Origin: GCA-016699975 sp964515255
Lineage (GTDB): Bacteria; Patescibacteriota; Minisyncoccia; Moranbacterales; UBA1568
DNA length: 15,253 nucleotides
Assembly: GCA_964515255.1 (NCBI GenBank)
Contig: CAZETL010000019.1
Coordinates: 1 to 15,253, forward strand
Direction: 5' to 3'
In this document: positions 5,610 through 13,149 of the stretch, piece by piece
How the letters are laid out: the number at the start of each line of letters is the position of its first letter
Numbering within the stretch: position 1 is the first letter of the stretch
Program-made: the position numbers and the translations under genes
Notes under the pieces: generated by a model
Seen by the model: the letters and a program-made list of their open reading frames with translations, nothing else
Told to the model about the DNA's origin: nothing
The model's database searches: none

Positions 5610-6566
5610 ATGAGAGAAACGATTCATGTGCCAGTCCTTTTAAATGAAGCGGTAGAGTCGATGAATATTTGTCCGGGAGATACAGTCGTGGACGCCACGC
5701 TAGGGGGAGGCGGGCACGCACTCCGGATATTGGAGATGTTAGGATCTGACGGAAAGTTCTTTGCATGCGATTCAGATGCTGAAGCAGTCGCTCGTTTTCG
5801 GACATTTCTTGAAGGAGATGAGCGGTATTCGGAGATGTTGCGCGATGGAAGAATTGTGCTTATCCATGCTCCGCTTACGGAAATTGGATCGGCGATTCGC
5901 CAAAGCGGGGCGTCTGGTATCTCTTCGGCTCTCGCTGATCTCGGGCTTTCATCTGATCAACTCGAGGATTCTTCTCGGGGATTCTCGTTCTTGCGGGAAG
6001 GGCCGCTCGATATGAGATTCGATCGGAGTTCCGGCATTCGAGCTGAGGATATCGTGAATCATGCTCCCGTTTCTGAAATTGCCCGGATCCTTCGCGAGTA
6101 CGGAGATGTCCGCGAAGCAAATAGGGTAGCAAAGGAAATTGGGGACAGGAGAAAGTCTCTCGAATTTTCGACGACGACAGAGCTTTCGAATTTCATTGCT
6201 TCTTTAATTCGAAGTCGGAATCGATCGATTCATCCAGCAACGTCGGTGTTCCAGGCTATTCGCATGGCAGTGAATCGCGAGCTTTCGTCGATTGAGTCGT
6301 TCTTGCAAGACATGGTGGGTCTTTTGAAACAGGGAGGAAGAATTGCTGTGATCTCGTTTCATTCCGGAGAAGAAAGAGTTGTGAAAGAAGTATTTCGGAG
6401 AGACGCCAGGGGATGTGTCTGTCCGAAGGAATTCCCGGTTTGTCGATGCGGGAGAGAGGCAACGCTTCGGGTGCTGACGAGACGGGCGATTGTCCCGTCT
6501 GAGTCGGAAGTGGCGGAGAATTCTCGGGCTCGGAGCGCGAGACTTCGAGTTGCCGAGCGCTGCTAG
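5610..6566 (+). CDS. rsmH: 16S rRNA m4C1402 N4-methyltransferase RsmH
   Basis: This SAM-dependent enzyme methylates the N4 of cytidine 1402 in 16S rRNA. It has 318 residues, normal for the family. Features: HVPVLLNEAV (6-15), SAM-binding DATLGGGGH (28-36), ALADLGLSSDQLEDSSRGFSF and the GPLDMRFD signature, VFQAIRMAVNRE, and ISFHSGEERVVK (commonly ISFHSLEDRIVK). Near the end, CVCPKEFPVCRCG has four closely spaced Cys in the region often seen as CxCP..CxCG. The ATG at 5610 is 37 bases after mraZ. The G-rich run just after the mraZ stop is about 25 bases away, so no well-placed Shine-Dalgarno sequence is seen. It is co-transcribed in the dcw-type cluster. Confidence 0.97.
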   Translation: MRETIHVPVLLNEAVESMNICPGDTVVDATLGGGGHALRILEMLGSDGKFFACDSDAEAVARFRTFLEGDERYSEMLRDGRIVLIHAPLTEIGSAIRQSGASGISSALADLGLSSDQLEDSSRGFSFLREGPLDMRFDRSSGIRAEDIVNHAPVSEIARILREYGDVREANRVAKEIGDRRKSLEFSTTTELSNFIASLIRSRNRSIHPATSVFQAIRMAVNRELSSIESFLQDMVGLLKQGGRIAVISFHSGEERVVKEVFRRDARGCVCPKEFPVCRCGREATLRVLTRRAIVPSESEVAENSRARSARLRVAERC

Positions 6567-6613
6567 CTTAGGGGATTGTGGGCTATTTATAAAAATAAAA
6601 AAGAAAACGTGAT

Positions 6614-6976
6614 ATGGAAGCGCGCCGAAAATTACGGACCGCATGGCAAGCGTCGGATCCTGCTCGGAAAGACGCAGAGTCTGTGGAAGGAATGTCTCGC
6701 GCAAAGAGTTTCGCGATGATATCGCTTTTCTTCTCGATACTCTCTTTGGGCGCTTACGTTTTTTCGGTAAATCGGAACGCCGTGTCAGGGTACTCGATGC
6801 GAATTGCGGAAAATCGAATGGCAAGCCTAACTGATGAAGCTCAAAAACTTAAGATTCGGGAAGCGGAACTTCGTTCACTTTATGGTATAGAGGGAATGAG
6901 TTCTGAGCTTGGCATGGTGCCAATTTCCGGGAAGGCGCTTCTCGACGATTCAAACTCTGTCGCATATAAGAGATAG
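6614..6976 (+). CDS. FtsL/DivIC-like bitopic septum protein
   Basis: A 120-residue protein with a basic cytoplasmic tail (MEARRKLRTAW), one membrane span at about residues 33-52 (FAMISLFFSILSLGAYVFSV), then an extracellular coiled-coil helix (RIAENRMASLTDEAQKLKIREAELRSLYGIEGM) and ELGMVPISG. This architecture, and its place between rsmH and ftsI, are those of FtsL, which works with DivIC/FtsB and the transpeptidase at the septum. FtsL sequences are poorly conserved, so the name rests on topology and synteny. No Shine-Dalgarno sequence precedes the ATG; the 47-base gap from rsmH is A-rich. ftsI follows after 14 bases. Confidence 0.8.
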   Translation: MEARRKLRTAWQASDPARKDAESVEGMSRAKSFAMISLFFSILSLGAYVFSVNRNAVSGYSMRIAENRMASLTDEAQKLKIREAELRSLYGIEGMSSELGMVPISGKALLDDSNSVAYKR

Positions 6977-6990
6977 AGGACTCCGTCTCA

Positions 6991-7280
6991 ATGGGAAACA
7001 GACTGCATAAAAGACGCGATACATCGAAAAACGCTCAGAGGCATTGGAGGATTTCTGCTCTCGTGCTTTTTATTTTTTTGCTTTCCTCGATTCTTATCGG
7101 GCGGCTTGCGCTTCTCCAGGTTGTAAGGGGGAGTAACTATCAAGCTGTCGCTGAAGGGCAAAGGAATGTTTCTAGCGAACTTCCGTCGGACCGAGGAGAG
7201 ATCTTTCTGAAGGATGTGAACGGATTGTATCCGGTTGCTGTGAACCGGCAGTATTCTCTCGCGTACGCTGTTCCGATCGA
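6991..7280 (+). CDS. ftsI: Septal peptidoglycan transpeptidase FtsI, N-terminal part (cut by assembly gap)
   Basis: This is the first part of the ftsI gene, which continues after the Ns at 7281-7290. It starts at an ATG with AGAGGA (6975-6980) 10 bases upstream. It encodes a basic cytoplasmic tail, one membrane span (about residues 20-40, ISALVLFIFLLSSILIG), then the start of the PBP dimerisation domain: LALLQVVRGSNYQAVAEGQ, LPSDRGEIFLKDVNG and YSLAYAVPI are typical of class B penicillin-binding proteins. The reading frame here differs by one phase from the frame after the gap, because the gap length is only a placeholder. The bacterial gene is almost certainly intact. Confidence 0.85.
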
Positions 7281-7290
7281 NNNNNNNNNN
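7281..7290. other. Assembly gap of 10 N inside ftsI
   Basis: Ten Ns replace unread sequence. The protein is in one frame before (AYAVPI) and another after (LLGVSSEILEEKF). For one continuous gene the true gap length must leave remainder 2 on division by 3. Class B PBPs usually have a dozen or more residues here, so about 40-50 bases are probably missing. Confidence 0.95.
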
Positions 7291-8735
7291 CGCTGCTCGG
7301 AGTGTCCTCTGAAATTCTCGAAGAGAAATTCTTAAAAAAGAATGACCCTTTTGAAATTATTCGGCGCAGACTAAGCGATGAGGAAGTGGTGAAACTTCAG
7401 GAGGAACATCTTTCCGGAATCGGGCTTCTCCCCGAGCGGTATCGATTCTATCCGGGAGGGTCGCTTGCTTCTCAGACGATCGGATTTGTCGGTATGTCGG
7501 AGAATGAATCGAAGGGAAAAAACGGTGTCGAATCGTCATTTGAGGATGAATTGCGCGGCGAAACTGGAGCGGTATCAGTCGAGAGGGATGCTGCTGGCCG
7601 TTGGATCCCGCTCGGGGACCGGGAGTTTCATTCGCCGATTCATGGGGCCAGTGTCGTACTCACTCTCCAAAAAGTCGTGCAGTTTGAGGTTGAAAAAATT
7701 CTCGCCGAAGCGATCTCTAGTTTCAAGGCTGACAGTGGAACCATTATCGTTATCGATCCGAAGACGGGGAATATTCTTGCGCTTGCGTCCCTCCCGGACT
7801 TTGATCCGAATGAGTATTCAAAAGTTGAGAACCCCGAACTTTTTCTCAATCCGTCGATAAGCCTCACGTACGAGCCTGGATCAATTATGAAGCCGATTAC
7901 CATGGCTATTGGCATTGAAGATGGTAAGGTGAATGCGTCGACCGAGTACGTGGACACGGGAGTTGTTGTCGAGGGAGGATATGCCATCCGGAATGCGGAA
8001 GGGAAAGTATATGGCCGCTCCACTATGACAAAAGTGTTGGAAGAATCGATCAATACGGGCGTCATCTACGTTGAGCGGCTAGTTGGGAACGATCGGTTCC
8101 GTTCGTATCTTCAACAGTTTGGATTTGGAACTCGCACCGGAATCCGTCTGCCTGCAGAATTGCCGGGAAACCTCAGAAATCTTGAGAACCCAAAGCGGTC
8201 GGTTGAATTCTACACGGCGTCTTTCGGACAGGGTATCACGGTTACGCCGCTTCAAATCGCTTTTGCGTATGCCGCGCTTGCGAATGACGGCGTTCTTATG
8301 CGGCCGCGTATCGTTGATCGGCTTCTGTTTCCCGATGGACATACCGAGGAGGTGAAACCGGAAGAGGTGCGATCCGTCGTGAGCAAATCCGCAGCGAGAG
8401 AAGTGGGAGAGATGCTTCGGTCAGTGGTCGTGAACGGTCACGGAAAGCGAGCGGATGTTCCCGGATACAAAGTGGTAGGAAAGACGGGGACCGCTCAAGT
8501 TGCGAAGAAGGGCGAGAAAGGGTATGAAGATGGAAAAAATATCGGATCATTTGTTGGATATGCGCCGCTTGCCGATCCGCAATTCGTGGTTCTTGTGAAG
8601 ATAGACAATCCGGCCGGGGTAGTGTGGGCGGAATCAAGCGCAGCCCCGACTTTTGGGAAAGTGATGAAGTTTCTTCTCGAATCGTCGGATACGCGGCCAA
8701 CGGAGCCGTTTTCGTCTGAGTCTCCGAAACATTAG
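7291..8735 (+). CDS. ftsI: Septal peptidoglycan transpeptidase FtsI, dimerisation and transpeptidase domains
   Basis: This part is in frame from 7293 (LLGVSSEILEEKF); the GTG at 7302 is merely an internal codon. It encodes a class B PBP that cross-links septal peptidoglycan outside the membrane. Features: the end of the dimerisation domain (LPERYRFYPGGSLASQTIGFVG and the GxxGxE-like region DELRGETGAVSVERDAAG), linker ASVVLTLQKVVQFEVEKIL, SxxK with the nucleophile Ser (7881-7883) in GSIMKP, the second motif SIN (8046-8054), KTG (8481-8489) in VGKTGTAQ, and FVGYAPLADPQFVVLVKIDNP. SIN and SIMK are mild variants of the commoner SSN and STFK. No PASTA domain follows. murF starts 29 bases after the stop. 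Confidence 0.93.
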
Positions 8736-8764
8736 CCATCTCTCAAATCTTTCTTTGGACAGTT

Positions 8765-10066
8765 ATGAAGCCATTTCATCTTCGATTTCTTGAAACTGCA
8801 CTCCGTTATATGGCACTTGCCGTCTTGCGCTGGAAGAAGCCAATTGTTGTCGGAATTACTGGATCTGTTGGGAAAAGTTCTGCCAAAGAAGCGGTTGCGA
8901 CTGTTCTCCGTTCGCGATTTCGCATTCGAGCAAGTGTTGGGAACATGAATAACGAAATTGGCATTCCGCTTACGATCATCGGATCTGGGCCGTGCGGTCG
9001 ATCCCTTGGGAAGTGGCTTTTGGTCCCAGTCTACTTTTTGAGGGCGCTTCTCGCTTCTCGTTCGAAATATCCGGAAGTGCTCGTTCTTGAACTTGGCATC
9101 GACCGGATTGGCGATATGGAGTATCTTCTCGGATTTCTCAAACCGGATATTGGAATTTTGACGTCGATTGCAACGAGCCATCTCGAATTCTTCAAGACCA
9201 TTTCAACAGTCGCTCGCGAGAAAGGAAAGCTTGTCCAAGCGATTCCCCGAACCGGCTGTTCCGTGTTGAATGCTGATGACGATCGAGTATTAAAATTCCG
9301 AGAGAAAACGAAATCAAAAGTGTTCACTTACGGGTTTAGTGAGAAGGCGGAGATTCGGGCGACGAATATCTCATTCTTTCGAGATGCTTCGGGTGTCCCT
9401 GTTGGAACAAGCTTCAAACTTGAATATGAGGGGAAAATCATTCCCGTTCGGCTCACGAATGTTATTGCCGAACACCATATTTCTGCGGCTCTCGCGGCCG
9501 CTGCCGTCGGAATATTTCTCCGGATAAGCGTTCTTGATGTCGCGACTGCTCTCGGAGAATTCCGTTCGCTTCCTGGCCGCATGAGGCTTCTTGAGGGTAT
9601 TCGCCATTCGCTTGTTATTGACGATACTTATAATGCTTCTCCAAAATCACTGAAAGCCGCTCTCAATACCCTGCGAAATATTGGGGATGCGAGAAAATTT
9701 GTCGCGCTTGGCGATATGCTCGAGCTTGGAACCGAGTCGGATTCTTCTCATGCGGCAGTAGCTGAGTGGGTGCTGGATGGCGGTATCGATGAGGCGTTTT
9801 TTGTTGGAAAACGAATGGAGAAAACAGCGGAAATTCTTGAAAATCGAGGATTTTCTCATGGCAGAATCCACGTCTTTTCGACGCCGGAACAGCTTGGTGA
9901 ATCTTTGGCGAATTCTCTCTGTAGCGGAGATGTGGTGCTTGTGAAAGGGTCGCAGGGAATGCGCCTTGAAAAGGCTGTTGAGATGGTGCTGGAGGATCCG
10001 TCTCGTTCGCGAGGGCTTCTATGCCGGCAGTCCGACGAGTGGAGGGCGACGCCGTTTTCGTCTTGA
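8765..10066 (+). CDS. murF: UDP-MurNAc-tripeptide--D-Ala-D-Ala ligase (MurF-type Mur ligase)
   Basis: This cytoplasmic ATP-dependent ligase adds D-Ala-D-Ala to UDP-MurNAc-tripeptide, the last soluble precursor step. It has 433 residues. The P-loop is GITGSVGKSSAKEAV (TGSVGKSS at 32-39; most relatives have GKT). NEIGIPLT, the central LELGIDRIGDMEYLLGFLKPDIGILTSIATSHLEFF, AREKGKLVQAI, VLNADDD, the MurF signature DDTYNASPKSLKAAL, LGDMLELG, and the C-terminal VLVKGSQGMRLEKAVEMVLEDP are all present. The N-terminal substrate domain is short, as in many compact Mur ligases, so a narrower substrate claim is not possible. No Shine-Dalgarno sequence is seen. It ends the cluster; the usual neighbours mraY, murD, ftsW and murG do not follow. 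Confidence 0.93.
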   Translation: MKPFHLRFLETALRYMALAVLRWKKPIVVGITGSVGKSSAKEAVATVLRSRFRIRASVGNMNNEIGIPLTIIGSGPCGRSLGKWLLVPVYFLRALLASRSKYPEVLVLELGIDRIGDMEYLLGFLKPDIGILTSIATSHLEFFKTISTVAREKGKLVQAIPRTGCSVLNADDDRVLKFREKTKSKVFTYGFSEKAEIRATNISFFRDASGVPVGTSFKLEYEGKIIPVRLTNVIAEHHISAALAAAAVGIFLRISVLDVATALGEFRSLPGRMRLLEGIRHSLVIDDTYNASPKSLKAALNTLRNIGDARKFVALGDMLELGTESDSSHAAVAEWVLDGGIDEAFFVGKRMEKTAEILENRGFSHGRIHVFSTPEQLGESLANSLCSGDVVLVKGSQGMRLEKAVEMVLEDPSRSRGLLCRQSDEWRATPFSS

Positions 10067-10093
10067 AATCTTTTCGGAGGGGTGTGGTATACT
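10063..10093 (+). promoter_or_regulatory. Extended -10 promoter for the adaptor/ATPase operon
   Basis: TTGAAA (10063-10068, overlapping the murF stop codon) is followed after 19 bases by TATACT (10088-10093), with an extended -10 TGG just before it (10085-10087). The start would be near 10100, about 34 bases before the ATG at 10134. The extended -10 makes up for the long spacer. It gives the export genes their own transcription apart from the wall cluster. Confidence 0.65.
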
Positions 10094-10133
10094 AGACGAA
10101 AACCGTTCGATCTTTTGTCTGTCTCTCGTTTCT

Positions 10134-11453
10134 ATGAATGTGAAGGGGAAATTCTTGTTCTCCGCCCTGTTGCTTCTTCTGATTGGAGGGGGCTGGTGGT
10201 ATTGGCATCGGCGGAGTTCAGTTCCTTCATATCAAACGACGGAGGTGTCGCGCGGCGATATTCGCGAGACCGTTTCTGCGAGTGCGACGCTCGTTGCGTC
10301 AAATGAGATTGATCTTAACTTTGAAGTGGCGGGGCGAGTCCGTTCGATTGCCGTGAAGGAGGGGGATCGAGTTGCTGCAGGGGAGGTGATTGCGGTACTT
10401 GAGTCCGTCGAGCTTGAGGGAAATGTCGAGAGTGCGAAAGCGGCTCTTGATCGCGCTCGGGCCGAAACGCTTGCGAATGACGATACGGTCCGTGAGGCCG
10501 CCGAAGCCGAGAGAGATTCGAAGTTGTACCATGAGTCGGTGGAGTCGCTTGAAGATCAGAAGGTCAGCGCGGCGAATCTTGCTTACCAGAATGCGAAAGA
10601 CTATGAAGAAGATGCGGAGTCTTACTACAACCAAGTAGTAGCTGATCATGGGGCGGGAAGCTCAGAGGCGAAAAGCGCCAAATTAACTTTAACGGCTGCA
10701 ACGAATAGTCGGAAATCGGCTTCGGAGGCGAGAGAAACCGCTGAAAAGAATCGCGACAGCGCAACGAGGTACTCGAGGAATTCCTGGGATGCGGCTCGAC
10801 AAAAGGTAAAGACGCTTGAATCCTCGGCGCAAAACGTTATAGAAACGAGCGCGGTTCGATCCGCTGAGGCTGCGTATGCGTCGGCGATTGCGAATGCCGA
10901 GAAAGCGAAGGTTCGAGCGCCGGTCAATGGCCAAGTGACGAAAATGAATTATTCGGTCGGCGAGGTTGTCGGAACGTCGTCTTCCGGATCGTTCGGGCGA
11001 CTTCTCTCGTATGATTTTCTTCTGGAAGCAAAAATCCCAGAATCCGATATTGCAAAAATAAAAACGGGACAACTTGCTGATGTTTCCTTTGACTCATTTG
11101 ATGCGAACGATGCGCTTCGAGCTGAAGTGGTGGAGATAGAACCCGATGCAACGGTGATTCAAGATGTCGTGTACTATATTGCAAAACTTCGTTTCTCAAT
11201 TCCTGACGCGCGATTGAAGCCGGGAATGAGCGCCGATGTTGACCTCCGCATTGCCGAAAGACAGGGAGTGTTGCGGATTCCGGCAAGACTTCTCCTTGAA
11301 GAGAAGGGAGTTTATTCTGCCCGAGTTCTGCTGTCGGACGGTCGCGTGGAAACAAGGAATGTGTCAGTCGGTGTTCGCGGAGATGACGGGGTGATAGAGG
11401 TGCTCTCGGGTCTCGCCGAAGGAGATCGGGTGGTCTCTCAGGAGGACCGGTAG
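10134..11453 (+). CDS. Membrane-fusion (periplasmic-adaptor-type) protein, HlyD/MacA family
   Basis: A 439-residue exporter adaptor. It has a short basic N-terminus and one membrane anchor (about residues 7-24, FLFSALLLLLIGGGWWYW). A split lipoyl domain follows: first half ~64-90 (EVAGRVRSIAVKEGDRVAAGEVIAVLE), second half from Val260 (VRAPVNGQVTKMNYSVGEVV). Between the halves is a long Ala/Glu/Ser-rich coiled-coil hairpin (~92-255). A beta-barrel (LLEAKIPESDIAKIKTGQLADVSFD) and membrane-proximal domain (LKPGMSADVDL, VLRIPARLLL, GLAEGDRVV) complete it. The frame extends back to 9966 inside murF, but the promoter at 10063-10093 lies in that stretch and the ATG 10134 starts a proper anchor. The stop is one base from the next ATG, so it forms an operon with the ATPase. 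Partner permease not seen. Confidence 0.92.
   Translation: MNVKGKFLFSALLLLLIGGGWWYWHRRSSVPSYQTTEVSRGDIRETVSASATLVASNEIDLNFEVAGRVRSIAVKEGDRVAAGEVIAVLESVELEGNVESAKAALDRARAETLANDDTVREAAEAERDSKLYHESVESLEDQKVSAANLAYQNAKDYEEDAESYYNQVVADHGAGSSEAKSAKLTLTAATNSRKSASEARETAEKNRDSATRYSRNSWDAARQKVKTLESSAQNVIETSAVRSAEAAYASAIANAEKAKVRAPVNGQVTKMNYSVGEVVGTSSSGSFGRLLSYDFLLEAKIPESDIAKIKTGQLADVSFDSFDANDALRAEVVEIEPDATVIQDVVYYIAKLRFSIPDARLKPGMSADVDLRIAERQGVLRIPARLLLEEKGVYSARVLLSDGRVETRNVSVGVRGDDGVIEVLSGLAEGDRVVSQEDR
11441..11445 (+). promoter_or_regulatory. Ribosome-binding site of the MacB/LolD-type ATPase
   Basis: GGAGG lies 9 bases before the ATG at 11455, inside the last codons of the adaptor gene. It is one of the few strong Shine-Dalgarno sequences in the window and fixes the start. 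Confidence 0.7.
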
Positions 11454-11454
11454 T

Positions 11455-12279
11455 ATGTCTTCGGGATCAATCATTATTGCAGAGCAAATTTCCAAGACAT
11501 ATGTGTCTGGCGAGGGCGTGGAGACCCCGGCGCTTCGGGAAGCTTCTTTTTCCATTGGCCAAGGGGAGTTCGTGGCGCTCATGGGACCGTCCGGGTCGGG
11601 GAAGTCGACGCTCATGCATCTTCTGGGACTTCTTGATCGGCCGACATCTGGCAGGTATTTTCTCTTTGGCGAAGAGTCGAGCGGTTTTTCATCGGATCGG
11701 CTTGCCGAAATGAGAAACAGGAATCTTGGTTTTATTTTCCAGTCGTTCAATCTTTTGCCAAGGACAACCGTGTTTGAAAACGTCGAACTCCCGTTGTTGT
11801 ACGATGTGTACGGTTTTCGCCGCCATGCGCTTTGGAATGCGTGGAAATCCGGTGGATGGAAGGAGGTTTCTTCTCTGATTCGGCGAAGTTGGGAGGGAAT
11901 GGGTCCGGAACAGCATCGGCAGCAAGTCTTGGAAGCCTTGCAGTCGGTTGGCATGGAACACCGATCGGATTATCTCACAAATCAGCTTTCCGGAGGCGAA
12001 ATGCAGCGCGTTGCAATCGCCCGTGCCCTCGTTAATTCTCCGGATATCATCTTCGCCGATGAGCCGACGGGGAATCTTGACTCGAAATCGGGTCTCGCCG
12101 TCATGGCGATTTTGCAGCAACTGAACGATGCGGGGAAGACCATCATTCTTGTGACGCACGAGTCCGTTACAGCGCGTCACGCGAAACGGATTCTGCTTCT
12201 TGCCGATGGGAGACTCGTCGGCGACTCTCCGATTGAAAATCGCGTTCTCGCTTCTCGGGAACGCGAACTCGTAAAATAG
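11455..12279 (+). CDS. ABC transporter ATP-binding protein, MacB/LolD type
   Basis: A 274-residue cytoplasmic ATPase that should power a membrane permease. Walker A GPSGSGKST (44-52), Q-loop FQSFNLLPRTTVFENVELPLL (Gln96), signature LSGGEMQRVAIARAL (178-192), Walker B IIFADEPTGNLD (198-209), and H-loop VTHES. The LLGLLDRPTSG and LSGGEMQRVAIARAL stretches place it with MacB, LolD and FtsE-like ATPases. Odd feature: about 28-30 extra residues between the Q-loop and signature (roughly 117-155), rich in Trp (127, 130, 135, 146) and basic residues. This subdomain normally docks on the permease. It forms an operon with the adaptor, one base apart. The expected FtsX-family permease does not follow; the next gene is on the other strand. 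Confidence 0.95.
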   Translation: MSSGSIIIAEQISKTYVSGEGVETPALREASFSIGQGEFVALMGPSGSGKSTLMHLLGLLDRPTSGRYFLFGEESSGFSSDRLAEMRNRNLGFIFQSFNLLPRTTVFENVELPLLYDVYGFRRHALWNAWKSGGWKEVSSLIRRSWEGMGPEQHRQQVLEALQSVGMEHRSDYLTNQLSGGEMQRVAIARALVNSPDIIFADEPTGNLDSKSGLAVMAILQQLNDAGKTIILVTHESVTARHAKRILLLADGRLVGDSPIENRVLASRERELVK

Positions 12280-12310
12280 AATATCCGCAAGAGGCCACTT
12301 CTGTTCCTTG

Positions 12311-12342
12311 GGACCCCGATGTGTTTTGGGGACCGTTTTTTT
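12311..12342 (+). terminator. Rho-independent terminator after the adaptor/ATPase operon
   Basis: GGACCCC (12311-12317) pairs with GGGGACC (12328-12334) apart from one A-A mismatch, with a 10-base loop. Seven Ts (12336-12342) follow after one G. It lies 31 bases after the ATPase stop. It has no T-run on the other strand, so it serves the plus-strand operon only. Confidence 0.7.
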
Positions 12343-12383
12343 GTGTTGTTCCGCTCGCTGTCCTTTTAACTTTCGGCAATGCG

Positions 12384-13145
12384 CTAATTTTTGAGCCCGC
12401 GACCAGATGTAAAAAATCGGAACAATATGAGACACTCGAGAAGGAGAAACGCTACAATGAAGAAAGCGCTGAGGAGTGGGTTCCCGTCGGAAACGTCAAA
12501 GAAGCTCCATCGGAGACCGTCTATCATATAAAAAATTGGATTCGCAAGGGTAACGGCTTTCCAAACGGGTGGAAGGAGTTCAATGGAATAGAATATGCCG
12601 CCGAGAAATGAAAGCGGCGTCAGGATAAGCGTCGGAATGATGCTGAGTTGCTCGAAGTCCTTCGCCCACATGCCGATGATGATTCCAAGGATTGCGAAAG
12701 CGGAAGAAACGAGGAAAGAAAATGCGATGGCGATAATCGGATGCGCGACGGGGACCGGAGTGAGGAGTGCGCTGACGAGATAGATGACCGCTCCAATTCC
12801 AAGGGCGCGCACAATTGCGGCAAGAGCGAATCCAACGATGATCTCGAAGGATGAAAGCGGCGCCGAGAGGATGCTGTCGATGGTACCGATGAAACGCGGG
12901 AAATAAATGCCGCTTGATGATGCCATAAGCGAGTTCATGGTGAGTGCCATGAGAATAAGTCCCGGAACAATGAATGCGGCATAGTGAATGCCGTTATGGG
13001 ATTCCATTCGGCTGCCGATGGCGCTTCCGAATACGAGGAAGTAGAGAACTGTGGATATGATGGGCGAAAGAAACGCTTGTATCGCGACGTCTTTCGATCT
13101 CCCGATTTCTTTGAAAAAGATGGTTTTGATGCCGATGATGTTCAT
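12384..13145 (-). CDS. ABC-2 type transporter permease, YadH-like
   Basis: A 253-residue integral membrane protein with about six hydrophobic spans, among them IQAFLSPIISTVLYFLVFG, YAAFIVPGLILMALTMNSL, ALGIGAVIYLVSALL, IIAIAFSFLVSSAFAILGIIIG and LLSAFFIVAFLLLECLILF. The FIVPGLI, LTPLSFLGGIFYS, LPPVWKAVTLANPIFYMIDGLR and C-terminal GRGLKN stretches closely resemble E. coli YadH as I recall it, and the wider NodJ/ABC-2 group. The frame reaches 13208, but that would overlap the ATPase by 59 bases; the ATG at 13145, 4 bases after the ATPase stop, starts MNIIGIKTIFFKEI, typical for the family. It forms the exporter with the ATPase just upstream. Substrate unknown. Confidence 0.93.
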   Translation of the reverse strand: MNIIGIKTIFFKEIGRSKDVAIQAFLSPIISTVLYFLVFGSAIGSRMESHNGIHYAAFIVPGLILMALTMNSLMASSSGIYFPRFIGTIDSILSAPLSSFEIIVGFALAAIVRALGIGAVIYLVSALLTPVPVAHPIIAIAFSFLVSSAFAILGIIIGMWAKDFEQLSIIPTLILTPLSFLGGIFYSIELLPPVWKAVTLANPIFYMIDGLRWSFFDVSDGNPLLSAFFIVAFLLLECLILFRFFTSGRGLKN

Positions 13146-13149
13146 ATTG

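Noticed and set aside
6204..6824. Minus-strand frame of 206 codons opposite the end of rsmH and start of the ftsL-like gene
   Set aside because: It runs across two real genes on the other strand, is very basic and Ser/Arg-rich, and has no recognisable domain.
11689..12435. Minus-strand frame of 248 codons opposite the MacB/LolD-type ATPase
   Set aside because: Shadow of a fully recognised gene; low-complexity, basic translation without known motifs.
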